Shown piece after piece: positions 52,251 through 61,019 of a stretch of DNA of 64,000 bases (positions within the stretch are counted from its first letter, which is position 1; every line of letters starts with the position of its first letter). The stretch comes from Methanotrichaceae archaeon (GTDB taxonomy: Archaea; Halobacteriota; Methanosarcinia; Methanotrichales; Methanotrichaceae): NCBI GenBank assembly GCA_013178225.1, contig JABLXE010000010.1:1-64000 (forward strand), read 5' to 3'. The translations under genes were made by a program, and so were the position numbers. Below the pieces are notes generated by a model. That model was not told the origin of the DNA and did no database searches. It worked only from the letters and a program-made list of their open reading frames with translations.

Positions 52251-55200
52251 ATGAGATGCCTCAAGGTCGAAGTCATGCTCTCAGTCATGCTCTTTTTGAT
52301 GGTCGCATCCGTCGGCCAGGCCTTGGAAGTGAATGGCCCGGAAGATGCATTGCTGAAAATGGGGGAGGCATCCTTTGCTAAAGGCTCCTACCAAGAGGCT
52401 CTGGATTATTACAACCAGGTACTTTCGACCGTTCCCGATAGCTCTGAGGCCTGGCAGGGAAAGGGAAGGGCTCTGGTCAAGCTGGGGAGGCAAAAGATGG
52501 CGGGCCTGTGCTTTGACATGGCCCTCAGGTACGACCCGCAGAATTCCCAGCTGTGGCTTTTGCGGTCACAGCTGGCTGAGTCGGTGGGGGACTTCTCCAA
52601 GGCCGATGAGGGTTACGAGAAGGCGCTCTCCATAGATCCGGGTTTGGTGGGAGCTTGGCTCGGAAGAGCCAATGCTTCCCTGGGTCTCGGGCTGTACGAT
52701 GAGGCATTGCAGCAACTGGATAATGTCTCCATTCTCGCTGGAAATGCTTCCGCCAAGAAGGGTCGGATCGCTGCCTGGACCGGCAAAGGCCGGTTACTGG
52801 CCGGCCGGGGGGACCTGGAGGAGTCCTTGGACCTGTACGCGAAAGCTCTGGATGCCGATTCCGAGAACGCGGAAGCCTTGACCGGAAAGGCAGAGGCATT
52901 GGTCGGACTGGGCAGGACATCGGAGGCGTCTCTGATTTACGACCAGGTATTAAATCTCCATCCAGGGGACCCGGATGCCTTATCGGGAAAGGCCTCCGTT
53001 CTGGAAAAGAGCGCTCATGAGCTGCTGGAGCAGGGGAAGCTGAAGGATGCTCGGGCCGGGTATGAGCAGGCCTTGGGTCTTGATCCCTCAAGTCAGGAGG
53101 CCACGAGCGGCCTGGCGGAGGTGCTCAAGGCCGAAGGCGGCCGGCTATTGAAAGAGGGACAGGCCGCTCAAGCGCTGCAAGAGTTCGAAGAAGCCCTGCA
53201 GCTGATGCCGGGAGACGCCGGGGCGCAGAAGTTGCGAGACGATGCCCTGCATATGTTAAGAGAGGCGGAGAATGCTTCATCAACTCCTTTTCCCGATGGG
53301 GCCCCGGCAGCGGATCCCCTGGACGATTACGGCTACTGGCAGAGCCAGGGGGAAGAGCTGCTGAAAAACGGCTCCTACATCCAAGCTGCAGAGGCCTTCA
53401 ACCGCTCGGTTGCTCTTTTCGATGATAATGCGCCTGCCTGGGCGGGAAGAGGCTATGCACTTCTTCATTTGGGCCTCCCGGAAGAAGCCAAGGAATCCTT
53501 TGATCGAACGCTGGCCATCGATCATGAAAGTGTCGATGCCTGGACCGGCAAGGGCCTCGTGCTGATCAGCCAAGGGAAATACCGGATGGCCAGGCTCTGC
53601 TTCGATTCCTCATTGCGCATAAACTCCAGCCAGCCCCAGGTCTGGTTCTACAAAGCCCAGGCCGAGCAAGGGCTGGGAGAGCTGCAGGACTCGAATGACA
53701 GCATCGACCGCGGCCTCAAGCTTGATCCGGGAAATGCCTCCATGCTCATGGCCAGGGCTGATCTGCTGCTGAAGATGAACGAACTGCAAAAGGCAGTGGT
53801 CGCATTCGACGACGTGCTGGCCGGCGACGAAAACAATACCCCCGCCCTGCGAGGAAAAGGCCAGGCTCTATTGAAGCTGGAGCGGTTCGAAGAGGCGCTC
53901 GCACCCTTTGAGGCCGCGGCAAGGGTGAATTCAAGCGATGCCGTTGCATATATGGGAATGGCAAAGTCCAACTCGGCCCTCGGCAATTGGACCCCGGCTC
54001 TGCAGGCGTGCAATATTACGCTTCAGCTCGATCCGCAAAATGTCGAGGCCCTGGTGCTGCAGGGAGATCTTCTGTTGTTCATGGCCGACTACGCAAATGC
54101 GTCAAGGTCGTACTCCCGGGCTCTGGAGATCGAGCCGGACAGCTTTCGAGCGGCAGTGGGCCAGGGCGATTCCCTGAGGATGCAGGGAGACAACGATTCT
54201 GCGCTGACCTCCTACCAGGCGGCTCTATCTCAGGACCCGGAGAACTTGAGGGCCCTATTCGGCAAGGGCGAAATCCTGTTTGTTAGAGGCGACTCAGAGG
54301 GCGCGCTTTCCGTTTACGATCAGCTCCTCAAGATCGATCCTGCAAACGTCTCCTCTCTGGTGAACAGGGGCGATCTGCTATTGTCCAGGAGTCCGGAGGT
54401 CGCTCTCCAGTCCTACCAGCGAGCACTGGCCATCGAATCCACAAATATGCGGGCCCAAATCGGAGAAGCTCGGGCCCTGCTGGCAACAGGGAATTTCTCT
54501 TCTTCCCTGGATTCCTACCGGAAGGCCCTGGAGGCGGACAACATGAGCATCGAGGCCTGGTGCGGCAGCGGTGAAGCGCTCCTGGCCTTGGGGGATACAG
54601 TTTCCGCAAAGCGGTCCTTTGAGAGGGCTCTGGAGCTTGAAGAGAACAGCACCAGGGCCTTGCTGGGGCTGGGCGGTGTACATCTCTTTAAAGGCAACTT
54701 CTCGGAAGCCCTATCGCTGTTCGACCGGGCCGTCTTGCAGGACCCGTCTTCTGCAGCGCTTTTTTCCCAGGCAAATGCGCGTTGTGCCCTGGGCGATTAC
54801 GAGGGCTCGCTGGAGCCTTTCCGTCGATCAATACAGCTGGAAGAAAAACCGCAGTCGCTCATGGGAATGGGACTTGCACTGGCAGCTCTGCATAGATATC
54901 CTGAGGCCTTGGGCTGCTTTGACCGCGCCATCGCCCTGGACCCTGAGGATGCCGCAGCCCGGTACAACAAAGGCTGCCTTCAGGCGGCATCCGGAGATTA
55001 CGAGAACTCAAGCCTCAGCTTTTTCCGGGCAAGCGAGATCGATCCCATGAGCAGCAGAATCTGGCGGGCTCTGGCTCAGGTTCTCTTCTCTTCGGGCCGC
55101 TATGATGAGTCTTTGAGCGCCTGGAATCAAACCACGGCTATATTGCCCGATGATGCGGAAGCCTGGTGTTTCCGGGGCCTGGCCCTGAACATGGCCGGTA

Positions 55201-55412
55201 GATATGGTGAGGCTGTGGAGAGCTTTGAGACTTCGATTGGGCTTGAGCCGGGAAATCCCGACGCCTGGTATGGCGAAGGGCTCGCGTTTGTGGCTCTTGA
55301 CCGCCTTGAGGAGGCCCTTATCTGTTTTGAGAAGGTCACAGAGCTAAATCCTATGGACGAGGACGGGCTGCGCAGCCGCTATTTGGTCGAAGCAGCGCTT
55401 GAGAATTTGTAA
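52251..55412 (+). CDS. Large exported tetratricopeptide-repeat protein
   Basis: A 1053-residue protein with an N-terminal hydrophobic signal (EVMLSVMLFLMVASVGQA) followed almost entirely by TPR units of 34 residues, about 25-28 by eye. They have the usual A-W-x-G-K/R-G and Y/F-x-x-A-L-x-x-Y/F-x-x-A-L-x-x-D-P pattern. An irregular segment around residues 330-370 (ENASSTPFPDGAPAADPLDD) splits two arrays of repeats. It probably forms long superhelices outside the membrane, binding other proteins. No enzymatic domain is seen. GGAGGATA lies rather far (about 13 bases) upstream of ATG 52251. Transcribed alone. Confidence 0.88.
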   Translation: MRCLKVEVMLSVMLFLMVASVGQALEVNGPEDALLKMGEASFAKGSYQEALDYYNQVLSTVPDSSEAWQGKGRALVKLGRQKMAGLCFDMALRYDPQNSQLWLLRSQLAESVGDFSKADEGYEKALSIDPGLVGAWLGRANASLGLGLYDEALQQLDNVSILAGNASAKKGRIAAWTGKGRLLAGRGDLEESLDLYAKALDADSENAEALTGKAEALVGLGRTSEASLIYDQVLNLHPGDPDALSGKASVLEKSAHELLEQGKLKDARAGYEQALGLDPSSQEATSGLAEVLKAEGGRLLKEGQAAQALQEFEEALQLMPGDAGAQKLRDDALHMLREAENASSTPFPDGAPAADPLDDYGYWQSQGEELLKNGSYIQAAEAFNRSVALFDDNAPAWAGRGYALLHLGLPEEAKESFDRTLAIDHESVDAWTGKGLVLISQGKYRMARLCFDSSLRINSSQPQVWFYKAQAEQGLGELQDSNDSIDRGLKLDPGNASMLMARADLLLKMNELQKAVVAFDDVLAGDENNTPALRGKGQALLKLERFEEALAPFEAAARVNSSDAVAYMGMAKSNSALGNWTPALQACNITLQLDPQNVEALVLQGDLLLFMADYANASRSYSRALEIEPDSFRAAVGQGDSLRMQGDNDSALTSYQAALSQDPENLRALFGKGEILFVRGDSEGALSVYDQLLKIDPANVSSLVNRGDLLLSRSPEVALQSYQRALAIESTNMRAQIGEARALLATGNFSSSLDSYRKALEADNMSIEAWCGSGEALLALGDTVSAKRSFERALELEENSTRALLGLGGVHLFKGNFSEALSLFDRAVLQDPSSAALFSQANARCALGDYEGSLEPFRRSIQLEEKPQSLMGMGLALAALHRYPEALGCFDRAIALDPEDAAARYNKGCLQAASGDYENSSLSFFRASEIDPMSSRIWRALAQVLFSSGRYDESLSAWNQTTAILPDDAEAWCFRGLALNMAGRYGEAVESFETSIGLEPGNPDAWYGEGLAFVALDRLEEALICFEKVTELNPMDEDGLRSRYLVEAALENL

Positions 55413-55509
55413 TTTTGGCCGTGGCAGATGGGGCCTGGGAAGAGTTTTTCTGGCGGAGATGGAGGTGGTGGGATTCCCTCAGAAGAACTGACTTCCGGCC
55501 AGGCTTGAC

Positions 55510-55962
55510 TCACCATCTGCCTTCGGCTTTTCTCTTGGACTGATAATTGCTATGAGGCTCTGCTAACGCCCCAAGGCTCTCTTCAGACAGCCGGTACTGG
55601 CGGTTGTTTCTATTTCCCCTTCGTTCCAGCATGCCGTCCCGGTTCATCCTGGATAGATAAGTTGAGACTGTGGACAGCTTGATGTCGTCCATCACCGTCT
55701 CATATCTCTCTCGCAATTCCTGAGTTGTGAACCAGGAATTGGGGAACTCATACTTTATGAAATTCTCAAGTCTATCCATAAGCGTTCCGGTGCTGTCATA
55801 CGCTTTGGCCGGCTGAGCCTGGGCTTCAGCGTCGGAGAAGACGCCTGATGCTGTTAGAAAGCCGATGATCTTCTCTCTCAGAGCTTCTCCATCCATGTTT
55901 TGCGACTCGAACTCATGGACGGATTTAAATCCTTTGTCTTCGATCTCGATCCGGATTCTCAT
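55510..55962 (-). CDS. Winged-helix protein with N-terminal charged domain
   Basis: A 150-residue protein. The N-terminal 45 residues form a short alpha/beta unit (MRIRIEIEDKGFKSVHEFES, then ALREKIIGFLTASG). After a linker comes a winged helix (LMDRLENFIKYEFPNSWFTT, with the TVSTYLSRMNRDGMLERRG recognition region), which likely binds DNA. A basic tail (NYQSKRKAEGRW) ends it. I do not recognise the family by name; it looks like a transcription regulator. It follows a 52-codon small frame by 12 bases and faces the TPR gene convergently. Confidence 0.72.
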   Translation of the reverse strand: MRIRIEIEDKGFKSVHEFESQNMDGEALREKIIGFLTASGVFSDAEAQAQPAKAYDSTGTLMDRLENFIKYEFPNSWFTTQELRERYETVMDDIKLSTVSTYLSRMNRDGMLERRGNRNNRQYRLSEESLGALAEPHSNYQSKRKAEGRW

Positions 55963-55974
55963 CTGCGATCAACT

Positions 55975-56133
55975 TCATCTTCCGGAGAGTATTTCCTGGG
56001 GCCCGAATCCGCGTTCCACCAATGTGACCACATCCGGCAGTGATCTCTGTCTGGACCCGGCCCTTGGCTCTGATAGCTGTGAACGCGTCCCCTTCATCTG
56101 CAAGGTGAACAGCTTGATGTGACTTCTGACCAT
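55975..56133 (-). CDS. Possible 52-residue basic protein upstream of the winged-helix gene
   Basis: ATG 56133 is preceded by GAGGGAAAAAC, a reasonable SD, and opens a 52-codon frame (MVRSHIKLFTLQMKGTRSQL, later LPDVVTLVERGFGPQEILSG) that ends 12 bases before the winged-helix start. It is basic and lacks known motifs. It could be a small co-transcribed partner or a remnant. Conservation in relatives would decide. Confidence 0.4.
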   Translation of the reverse strand: MVRSHIKLFTLQMKGTRSQLSEPRAGSRQRSLPDVVTLVERGFGPQEILSGR

Positions 56134-56988
56134 GTTTTTCCCTCTTTCACAGTGAAGCTGTCATGAGGACGGGCTTTTGCGGACTGTCAGTTACTGCGAA
56201 ATCCGCTTGCATCCATCCTATGCGACTCCTGTGTGCCATCCCTTCGTCTCCCTCTTTTCACAGGCTGAGAACGACTGTATTTCGCTGAACCGTTCTCCCT
56301 TCTTTCGATCCGCGCTATTCGGCCGTCCTCAGCCTGTGCCTTCAATTCAAACTCAAATCGCTTCAGTTGCGATCTGCGAAATGTTGTCCCTTTCAACAAC
56401 CCGGAGATCACTCTCTTTCAGGCACCTGTCTTGCAGCCCTACCACAACTACAGCATCTGAGACACAACCGCCCTTCTCGGTTGTGAAAAGCTGTGTATAG
56501 GCTCTTATTCTGGTCCCGGACTTGAGCTTGAACGTTTCACCCTTCTCTTTTGCACTCCCTTATGCCATCCCTTCTGTGTAGAGTACTCCTGCGCGCAAAT
56601 TTTCGGCCAGATCCTGCCGATTGGAAGACCAGCAGGCTGTTCTTCCCCCTTCATTGCTATCCCAGTGTGCCATCCCTTCACGGTGACGTTTTAGCTGCGC
56701 AGAAAAAGGGCCTCTGGCTCGCATTGTGCAGTATCCATCACTTTTTTATATGTAGGACTTGCGTGGGCGAAGTATCCTGATAAACCCTTCATGTACGCTA
56801 CCTCTACCGCTCTAATTTGCTTCGAAGGTCCATTCCATCCCCTCAAGACGAACAGTCCCTCCAATCATCCCCTTCAGGATGTGATCAGACAGGATGTCGC
56901 ATCCTTTCTGACTATAATTAACCTTGTAATAGAAGTATATAAACTTTTCTAAGAGTTGCGCGTTGTAGTTAATCGCTAAAAACTCAAT
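56134..56988. other. Poorly coding region with a repeated GAAGGGATGGCA motif
   Basis: About 850 bases with only short frames. On the minus strand GAAGGGATGGCACAC occurs exactly twice (complements of 56231-56245 and 56665-56679), with a third, 12-base match (56563-56574) and weaker ones near 56840 and 56868. A strong minus-strand TATA (TTTATATA, complement of 56936-56943) sits at its right end, so it is probably transcribed leftward toward the winged-helix gene. It may be a long leader, an untranslated RNA or a decayed gene. One longer minus frame (56187-56411) has no family resemblance. Confidence 0.5.
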
Positions 56989-57354
56989 CTAGAGCTTTTT
57001 TTCAGGATTAAATCCTTTATAGTAGTCTAAATAGTAATTCACAGGGACGGCTGCAGATAGAGAAATTGTATTGAACACAGCTGTGAAAAGAAGATCCAGG
57101 CGATTACTACTATGATAATAGCTATCAGCCAATCTATTCTCTGTGCGCGGGAAGTTGTGAATGCAATTCACAAGATATTTATGCCTATCGAATTTGCAAG
57201 CCCGCTGCGACTGCTGGCAGAGTGTAAATCGCCTTTTGTTTATAGAGTTGTGCGCGGAATAAATCCCGACTTCATCTATAAATTTTAAAAGATAGCCCAA
57301 GGTGCCACAAAGGCATGGCCGTTTGTGTTTTTTAGGACGCCTGATGGAGTTCAA
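56989..57354 (-). CDS. Unrecognised AT-rich open frame (121 aa), possibly a mobile-element remnant
   Basis: The frame is open for 121 residues with a basic, cysteine-containing N-terminal part (KKHKRPCLCGTLGYLLKF) and an aromatic C-terminal part (LLFTAVFNTISLSAAVPVNY, YLDYYKGFN). Composition is more AT-rich than nearby genes. The layout faintly suggests the tail of a transposase, but I cannot name a family. No good SD precedes the TTG start, and it overlaps the small frame at 57332-57454. It may not be a gene. Confidence 0.3.
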   Translation of the reverse strand: MNSIRRPKKHKRPCLCGTLGYLLKFIDEVGIYSAHNSINKRRFTLCQQSQRACKFDRHKYLVNCIHNFPRTENRLADSYYHSSNRLDLLFTAVFNTISLSAAVPVNYYLDYYKGFNPEKKL

Positions 57355-57454
57355 ATTCTTCCTCGATCAGCCAGCTACCGATCTCTTTGAGGTATCTACG
57401 TCGGCGGTCGTCCTCTGCCATCAGCTGAAAAACCTCGAATAGATCTTCATCCAT
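57332..57454 (-). CDS. Possible 40-residue acidic protein
   Basis: ATG 57454 opens a 40-codon frame, MDEDLFEVFQLMAEDDRRRR then YLKEIGSWLIEEEFELHQAS, which reads as one or two amphipathic helices with an acidic start and a basic middle. GAGAGTACG lies just before it. It sits 66 bases downstream of the phosphatase-superfamily gene on the same strand and may be its last operon member. No family recognised. Confidence 0.45.
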   Translation of the reverse strand: MDEDLFEVFQLMAEDDRRRRYLKEIGSWLIEEEFELHQAS

Positions 57455-57520
57455 CGTACTCTCATTCACGCCGTCTGGAATTTAAAGCTATCGCAGAACT
57501 GTGAAGCTGATGGCGGCAGA

Positions 57521-58294
57521 TCACGTTTCTGCCCTGGCCATTATCAGAGCCACATCATAGGGTTCCTGGGTCCTTTTCAGCTTCCCGGCATGTATCGGAT
57601 GGTCTCCACAGATGACGATCAAGGCTCTGGACGATGCTGCCTGAACCACTTTTCCGACACAGGCGTCTATCAAGATGGCCATCTCTCTGATACCATCGGC
57701 TCCTTTGCCCATGTGAACTGCTTTGTCGATGCCTATGAAGTAGGAAACCAGAAGCCTGGGCCTCCTGGACAGCGCATCAAGGGAAAGCTGACAGGAGGCC
57801 CGGTCGAACTCTAGAGGGTCCATGCGGTCGGATATTCCGTTCACAATCTCGATTAGGCCGCTGTAGACCTCGGCGCCGTTCTTCTCCATGACGACCGCCG
57901 ATCTCAGGCCCTGGGCGCTGGCAATCTCCGGGAGGCTCAAAATGCTGGACTCCTTAGCACCCTCTTTGTCGACGATATGGTGGTGCTCGGGCAACAGCCC
58001 GCTCAGAATGGAGGCTATGGAGGGCGTGGTGCGGTTTGAAACCGAACTTGCTCTGAGAAGAAGCCCTCTTTCCACAAGCCTCGGGATGTTCTTCAGTCTT
58101 GGGGAGAGCCATTCGTAGAGCTGGTAGCCCAGGCTGTCCACTATCAGCAGAACGACGCTGTCGCAGCCCCAGCCGATCACCTCTGGAATTGCCCTGCCAT
58201 CAGCCTGAGGCAGGTCTATCTTCAGCACTCCCGCAATGGTTGGAGCGACGTCCAGCAAGCTGAAATGTCTCGCGGTCTTTTCTATCTCCCTCAT
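57521..58294 (-). CDS. Alkaline phosphatase superfamily protein
   Basis: A 257-residue metallophosphatase-fold protein. The expected metal and nucleophile residues are visible in order: LLIVDSLGYQLYEWL (aspartate), NRTTPSIASILSG (threonine nucleophile), a GIDKAVHMG aspartate/histidine pair and CGDHPIHAG. These point to a phosphodiesterase or phosphatase of the nucleotide pyrophosphatase/phosphopentomutase-like branch. It is shorter than most members and has no signal peptide, so it is cytoplasmic. The frame extends to 58327, but ATG 58294 is a natural start. The substrate is unknown. Confidence 0.77.
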   Translation of the reverse strand: MREIEKTARHFSLLDVAPTIAGVLKIDLPQADGRAIPEVIGWGCDSVVLLIVDSLGYQLYEWLSPRLKNIPRLVERGLLLRASSVSNRTTPSIASILSGLLPEHHHIVDKEGAKESSILSLPEIASAQGLRSAVVMEKNGAEVYSGLIEIVNGISDRMDPLEFDRASCQLSLDALSRRPRLLVSYFIGIDKAVHMGKGADGIREMAILIDACVGKVVQAASSRALIVICGDHPIHAGKLKRTQEPYDVALIMARAET

Positions 58295-58418
58295 GGTCCG
58301 TGCCCTGTCATCCCTGGCCAGCAGCACTTAAATCACTTGCTCTTGAGACATCAGGTGTCACGGGACAGCTCCTTTTCCGATATCTTAAATAGGGAAGATA
58401 ATAGAATTTCAAACACGA

Positions 58419-58961
58419 ATGAGTCTTCTTCGGCCCTGGCCCTGCTGGTTGTTGATTGCCGTCTGCGGCTTTCTGGTCTTCAACCTGGTGCAGTCTGCAG
58501 TGGATATCGATTACAGCCACGATGTCAAAGGCACCGGAACCGTGATCACCGATTACCGCATGGACGATCAGAAGAGTTCACAGGCATCTGGAAAAATACG
58601 CGGAACCGGATCGGTCATGAACAAGTACATCTTCATCAGCGAAAATGATTCAAAAAACATCACCATCGAGGATCAATTCGTGTTCTCCCAGGAGCCGGCT
58701 TCCTCAAAGCTGAACCTGGCCGATCTTCCCAGGAGACCTGAGGAACCCTTGAACTTCAGCCTGATGGGCACTCCGTGGGCCGGGAATATCCTGATTTCAG
58801 CCAACAACCAATCAAATCAATCAGATCAATCAAATCAATCAAGCAGCGGCAATGTCGAGCCTCGGGATTTCCGGATAGATTCGGGGCAGCTGGGGCTTGA
58901 GGCCAATCTGACCTCGGATTACCGCTCACGCCTGGTCAATAGCAGCATTCCGAGCAGGTAG
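58419..58961 (+). CDS. Exported hypothetical protein with Asn/Gln/Ser repeat tract
   Basis: A 180-residue protein with a signal segment (PWPCWLLIAVCGFLVFNLVQ). The mature part looks beta-rich: DIDYSHDVKGTGTVITDYRM, GKIRGTGSVMNKYIFIS. Near residues 128-142 is a low-complexity run (NQSNQSDQSNQSS) encoded by tandem ATCAATCA-type repeats at about 58803-58842, likely to vary in length between strains. Family not recognised. It is divergent from the phosphatase gene, with about 90 bases between them. Confidence 0.68.
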   Translation: MSLLRPWPCWLLIAVCGFLVFNLVQSAVDIDYSHDVKGTGTVITDYRMDDQKSSQASGKIRGTGSVMNKYIFISENDSKNITIEDQFVFSQEPASSKLNLADLPRRPEEPLNFSLMGTPWAGNILISANNQSNQSDQSNQSSSGNVEPRDFRIDSGQLGLEANLTSDYRSRLVNSSIPSR

Positions 58962-59090
58962 CTCTTCGGGTGATGGCAGGGATGCTTTTTCCCCGGGTCT
59001 TCCTCCTTTGGGCCGGTGGCATGGGCCAATATTCTAGAATTTTAAGTTTCGCTCCGTACTAAACGTTTATGACCTCTGCGATCGATATCT

Positions 59091-60539
59091 ATGTTCACTA
59101 TGTCCCGGCATCAGGAAGTCTCGGACCATTATTCACAGCTGGCCAGGATATGCGAAGGCGCGGCCAAAGAGATAATCCGGTGCCGAGAGGTTCTGGTGGT
59201 CTCTCATGTGGACGCCGATGGGCTCACTGCGGCAAGCATAATCTGTACCGGACTTGAGAGGCGAGGTCTGGATTATTCCCCCCTTTTCTTCCGGCAGCTT
59301 GATGCGCCGTCTCTGGACCTGATCGCCGACCGGGGTTCCGATCTGGTTATATTCACCGACCTCGGGAGCGGAATGGCCGGGGAGATCTGCGAGCGGGGAA
59401 TTCGGGCTCTGGTCGCCGATCATCACCGCCCGGGTCCCGCACATGAAGACGCGCCTCTGATCTCTCACATAAACCCTCATCTGATCGGGGCCGACGGGGC
59501 CAGAGAGCTATCCGGCAGCGGAACATCATTTCTTCTTGCAAGAAGCCTGGCCGAATCTCCGGGCGCAAACGATGATCTGGCGGCCCTGGCGATCGTCGGC
59601 GCGGTCGGAGATCTCCAGGACATGGCCAGCGGCCAGCTCCTGGGGGTCAACCGGGATATACTGGAGATCGGGCAGAAGGCGGAGGTGCTGTCCTTTTCCC
59701 GGGACATAAAGCTCTTCGGCAGACAGACCCGGCCGGTCTTCAAGATGCTTGAGTACTCCCAGGATCCCTACATTCCCGGCCTTTCCGGGAACGAGGACGC
59801 CTGCATAGCATTTCTCAAAGATTGCGGGATCCGTCTGGGCGGCGAACGCTGGAGGCGCTGGATCGATCTCACTCAGGAGGAGAAAGCGTGCATGGTTTCG
59901 TCTCTTCTCAGGCGGGGCCTGCGGGGCGGCATTTCCAACTCCCGCCTGGAGCGATTAATCGGCGAGGTCTATGTGCTCCTAAGAGAGAGGGAGGGTACCG
60001 AGCTGCGGGACGCGAGCGAGTTCTCAACCCTCTTGAACGCGACAGCCCGTTACGGCCATTCGGATGTGGGTTTAAGCGTTTGCATGGGCGATCGAGGGGA
60101 GGCGTTCGATAGAGCCCGAGATCTCCTGGGCCAGCACCGCCAGAATCTGGTGAACGGCATAAAGCTGGTGAGCGAGAAGGGCATCGTGGCCATGAAGGGT
60201 GTCCAGTACTTCGATGCTGGCGATGCCATACTTGATACAATCGTCGGAATTGTAGCCGGGATGTGTTTTCAGATGGCCGACCGTTCCCGTCCCATTCTGG
60301 CCTTTGCCAGAACTCCGGAAGGGCAGCTCAAGGTCTCGGCTCGCGGAACTCAGGATCTGGTGAAGTCCGGCCTGGATCTCTCGCGGGCCATGTCCTCGGC
60401 TGCGCAGGATGTGGGCGGCGTAGGCGGAGGCCACAATGTTGCCGCAGGAGCCACCATTCCGCCTGAACGCCGGGAGGAGTTCCTCCGCCATGTGGATTCA
60501 ATCGTGTGCCTGCAGCTCAATTCGTCGGCAAAACTCTGA
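59091..60539 (+). CDS. RecJ-like DHH-family phosphoesterase
   Basis: A 482-residue DHH/DHHA1 protein related to archaeal RecJ-like exonucleases, which degrade single-stranded DNA or RNA and in some archaea associate with the replisome. Motif I is VSHVDADGLTAA, motif II FTDLGSG, motif III the ADHHRPG triad; a later YFDAGDAI region and a DHHA1 glycine motif GGVGGGHNVAAGA follow. All metal-binding residues appear present. ATG 59091 is used; another in-frame ATG lies three codons later. Single gene, with an AT-rich upstream at about 59030. Confidence 0.88.
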   Translation: MFTMSRHQEVSDHYSQLARICEGAAKEIIRCREVLVVSHVDADGLTAASIICTGLERRGLDYSPLFFRQLDAPSLDLIADRGSDLVIFTDLGSGMAGEICERGIRALVADHHRPGPAHEDAPLISHINPHLIGADGARELSGSGTSFLLARSLAESPGANDDLAALAIVGAVGDLQDMASGQLLGVNRDILEIGQKAEVLSFSRDIKLFGRQTRPVFKMLEYSQDPYIPGLSGNEDACIAFLKDCGIRLGGERWRRWIDLTQEEKACMVSSLLRRGLRGGISNSRLERLIGEVYVLLREREGTELRDASEFSTLLNATARYGHSDVGLSVCMGDRGEAFDRARDLLGQHRQNLVNGIKLVSEKGIVAMKGVQYFDAGDAILDTIVGIVAGMCFQMADRSRPILAFARTPEGQLKVSARGTQDLVKSGLDLSRAMSSAAQDVGGVGGGHNVAAGATIPPERREEFLRHVDSIVCLQLNSSAKL

Positions 60540-60581
60540 AAGACCTCTGCGGGACGGTATTTAGCGCTGCCTGGAAATCAG

Positions 60582-61016
60582 TTATACCGGGCAGAGCCAC
60601 CAGCAGTCTTCGTCCATGTGGTTCTTGATGATGCGAATATGCTCGTCCATGCTGAAGTTGCCGACGAACATATGATTGATCCTGGACATCTCGTCTCCCG
60701 TCTCCGGGTCCCGGACCAGATAGCTGAGCCTCCCGATGCCTATGAAGTCAGCTTCTATAATCATCTCGGTGATGTTGGCATCGGCTCTCAGCTGCATGTC
60801 TGTGGACAGCCGGGTGGCGTCTGTGAACTCCTTCTTGGCGGTCACGTTCATCATATAATTTTGAAGAAAAGTGCTTTCGCGAAACTTCTGGTCGTAGGAG
60901 AAGAGGTGAGCATTGGGATTGCTCTTGCTTCCGATCTCCATGACGTAGTGCTCTGAACAGGCCGGACAGATCAGGGCCAAAAGCAAAAGCCATGAAAGTG
61001 CCGCCAACAACCGCAT
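60582..61016 (-). CDS. Exported hypothetical protein (144 aa), probable lipoprotein
   Basis: Signal peptide MRLLAALSWLLLLALICPAC ends in a cysteine that could be lipidated. The mature region (HYVMEIGSKSNPNAHLFSYD, later MIIEADFIGIGRLSYLVRD) looks beta-stranded, and it ends DEDCWWLCPV with a C-x3-C pair. Family not recognised. It lies just three bases after dapF on the same strand, so it is probably co-transcribed with that gene, although a functional tie is not evident. Confidence 0.7.
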   Translation of the reverse strand: MRLLAALSWLLLLALICPACSEHYVMEIGSKSNPNAHLFSYDQKFRESTFLQNYMMNVTAKKEFTDATRLSTDMQLRADANITEMIIEADFIGIGRLSYLVRDPETGDEMSRINHMFVGNFSMDEHIRIIKNHMDEDCWWLCPV

Positions 61017-61019
61017 CTC

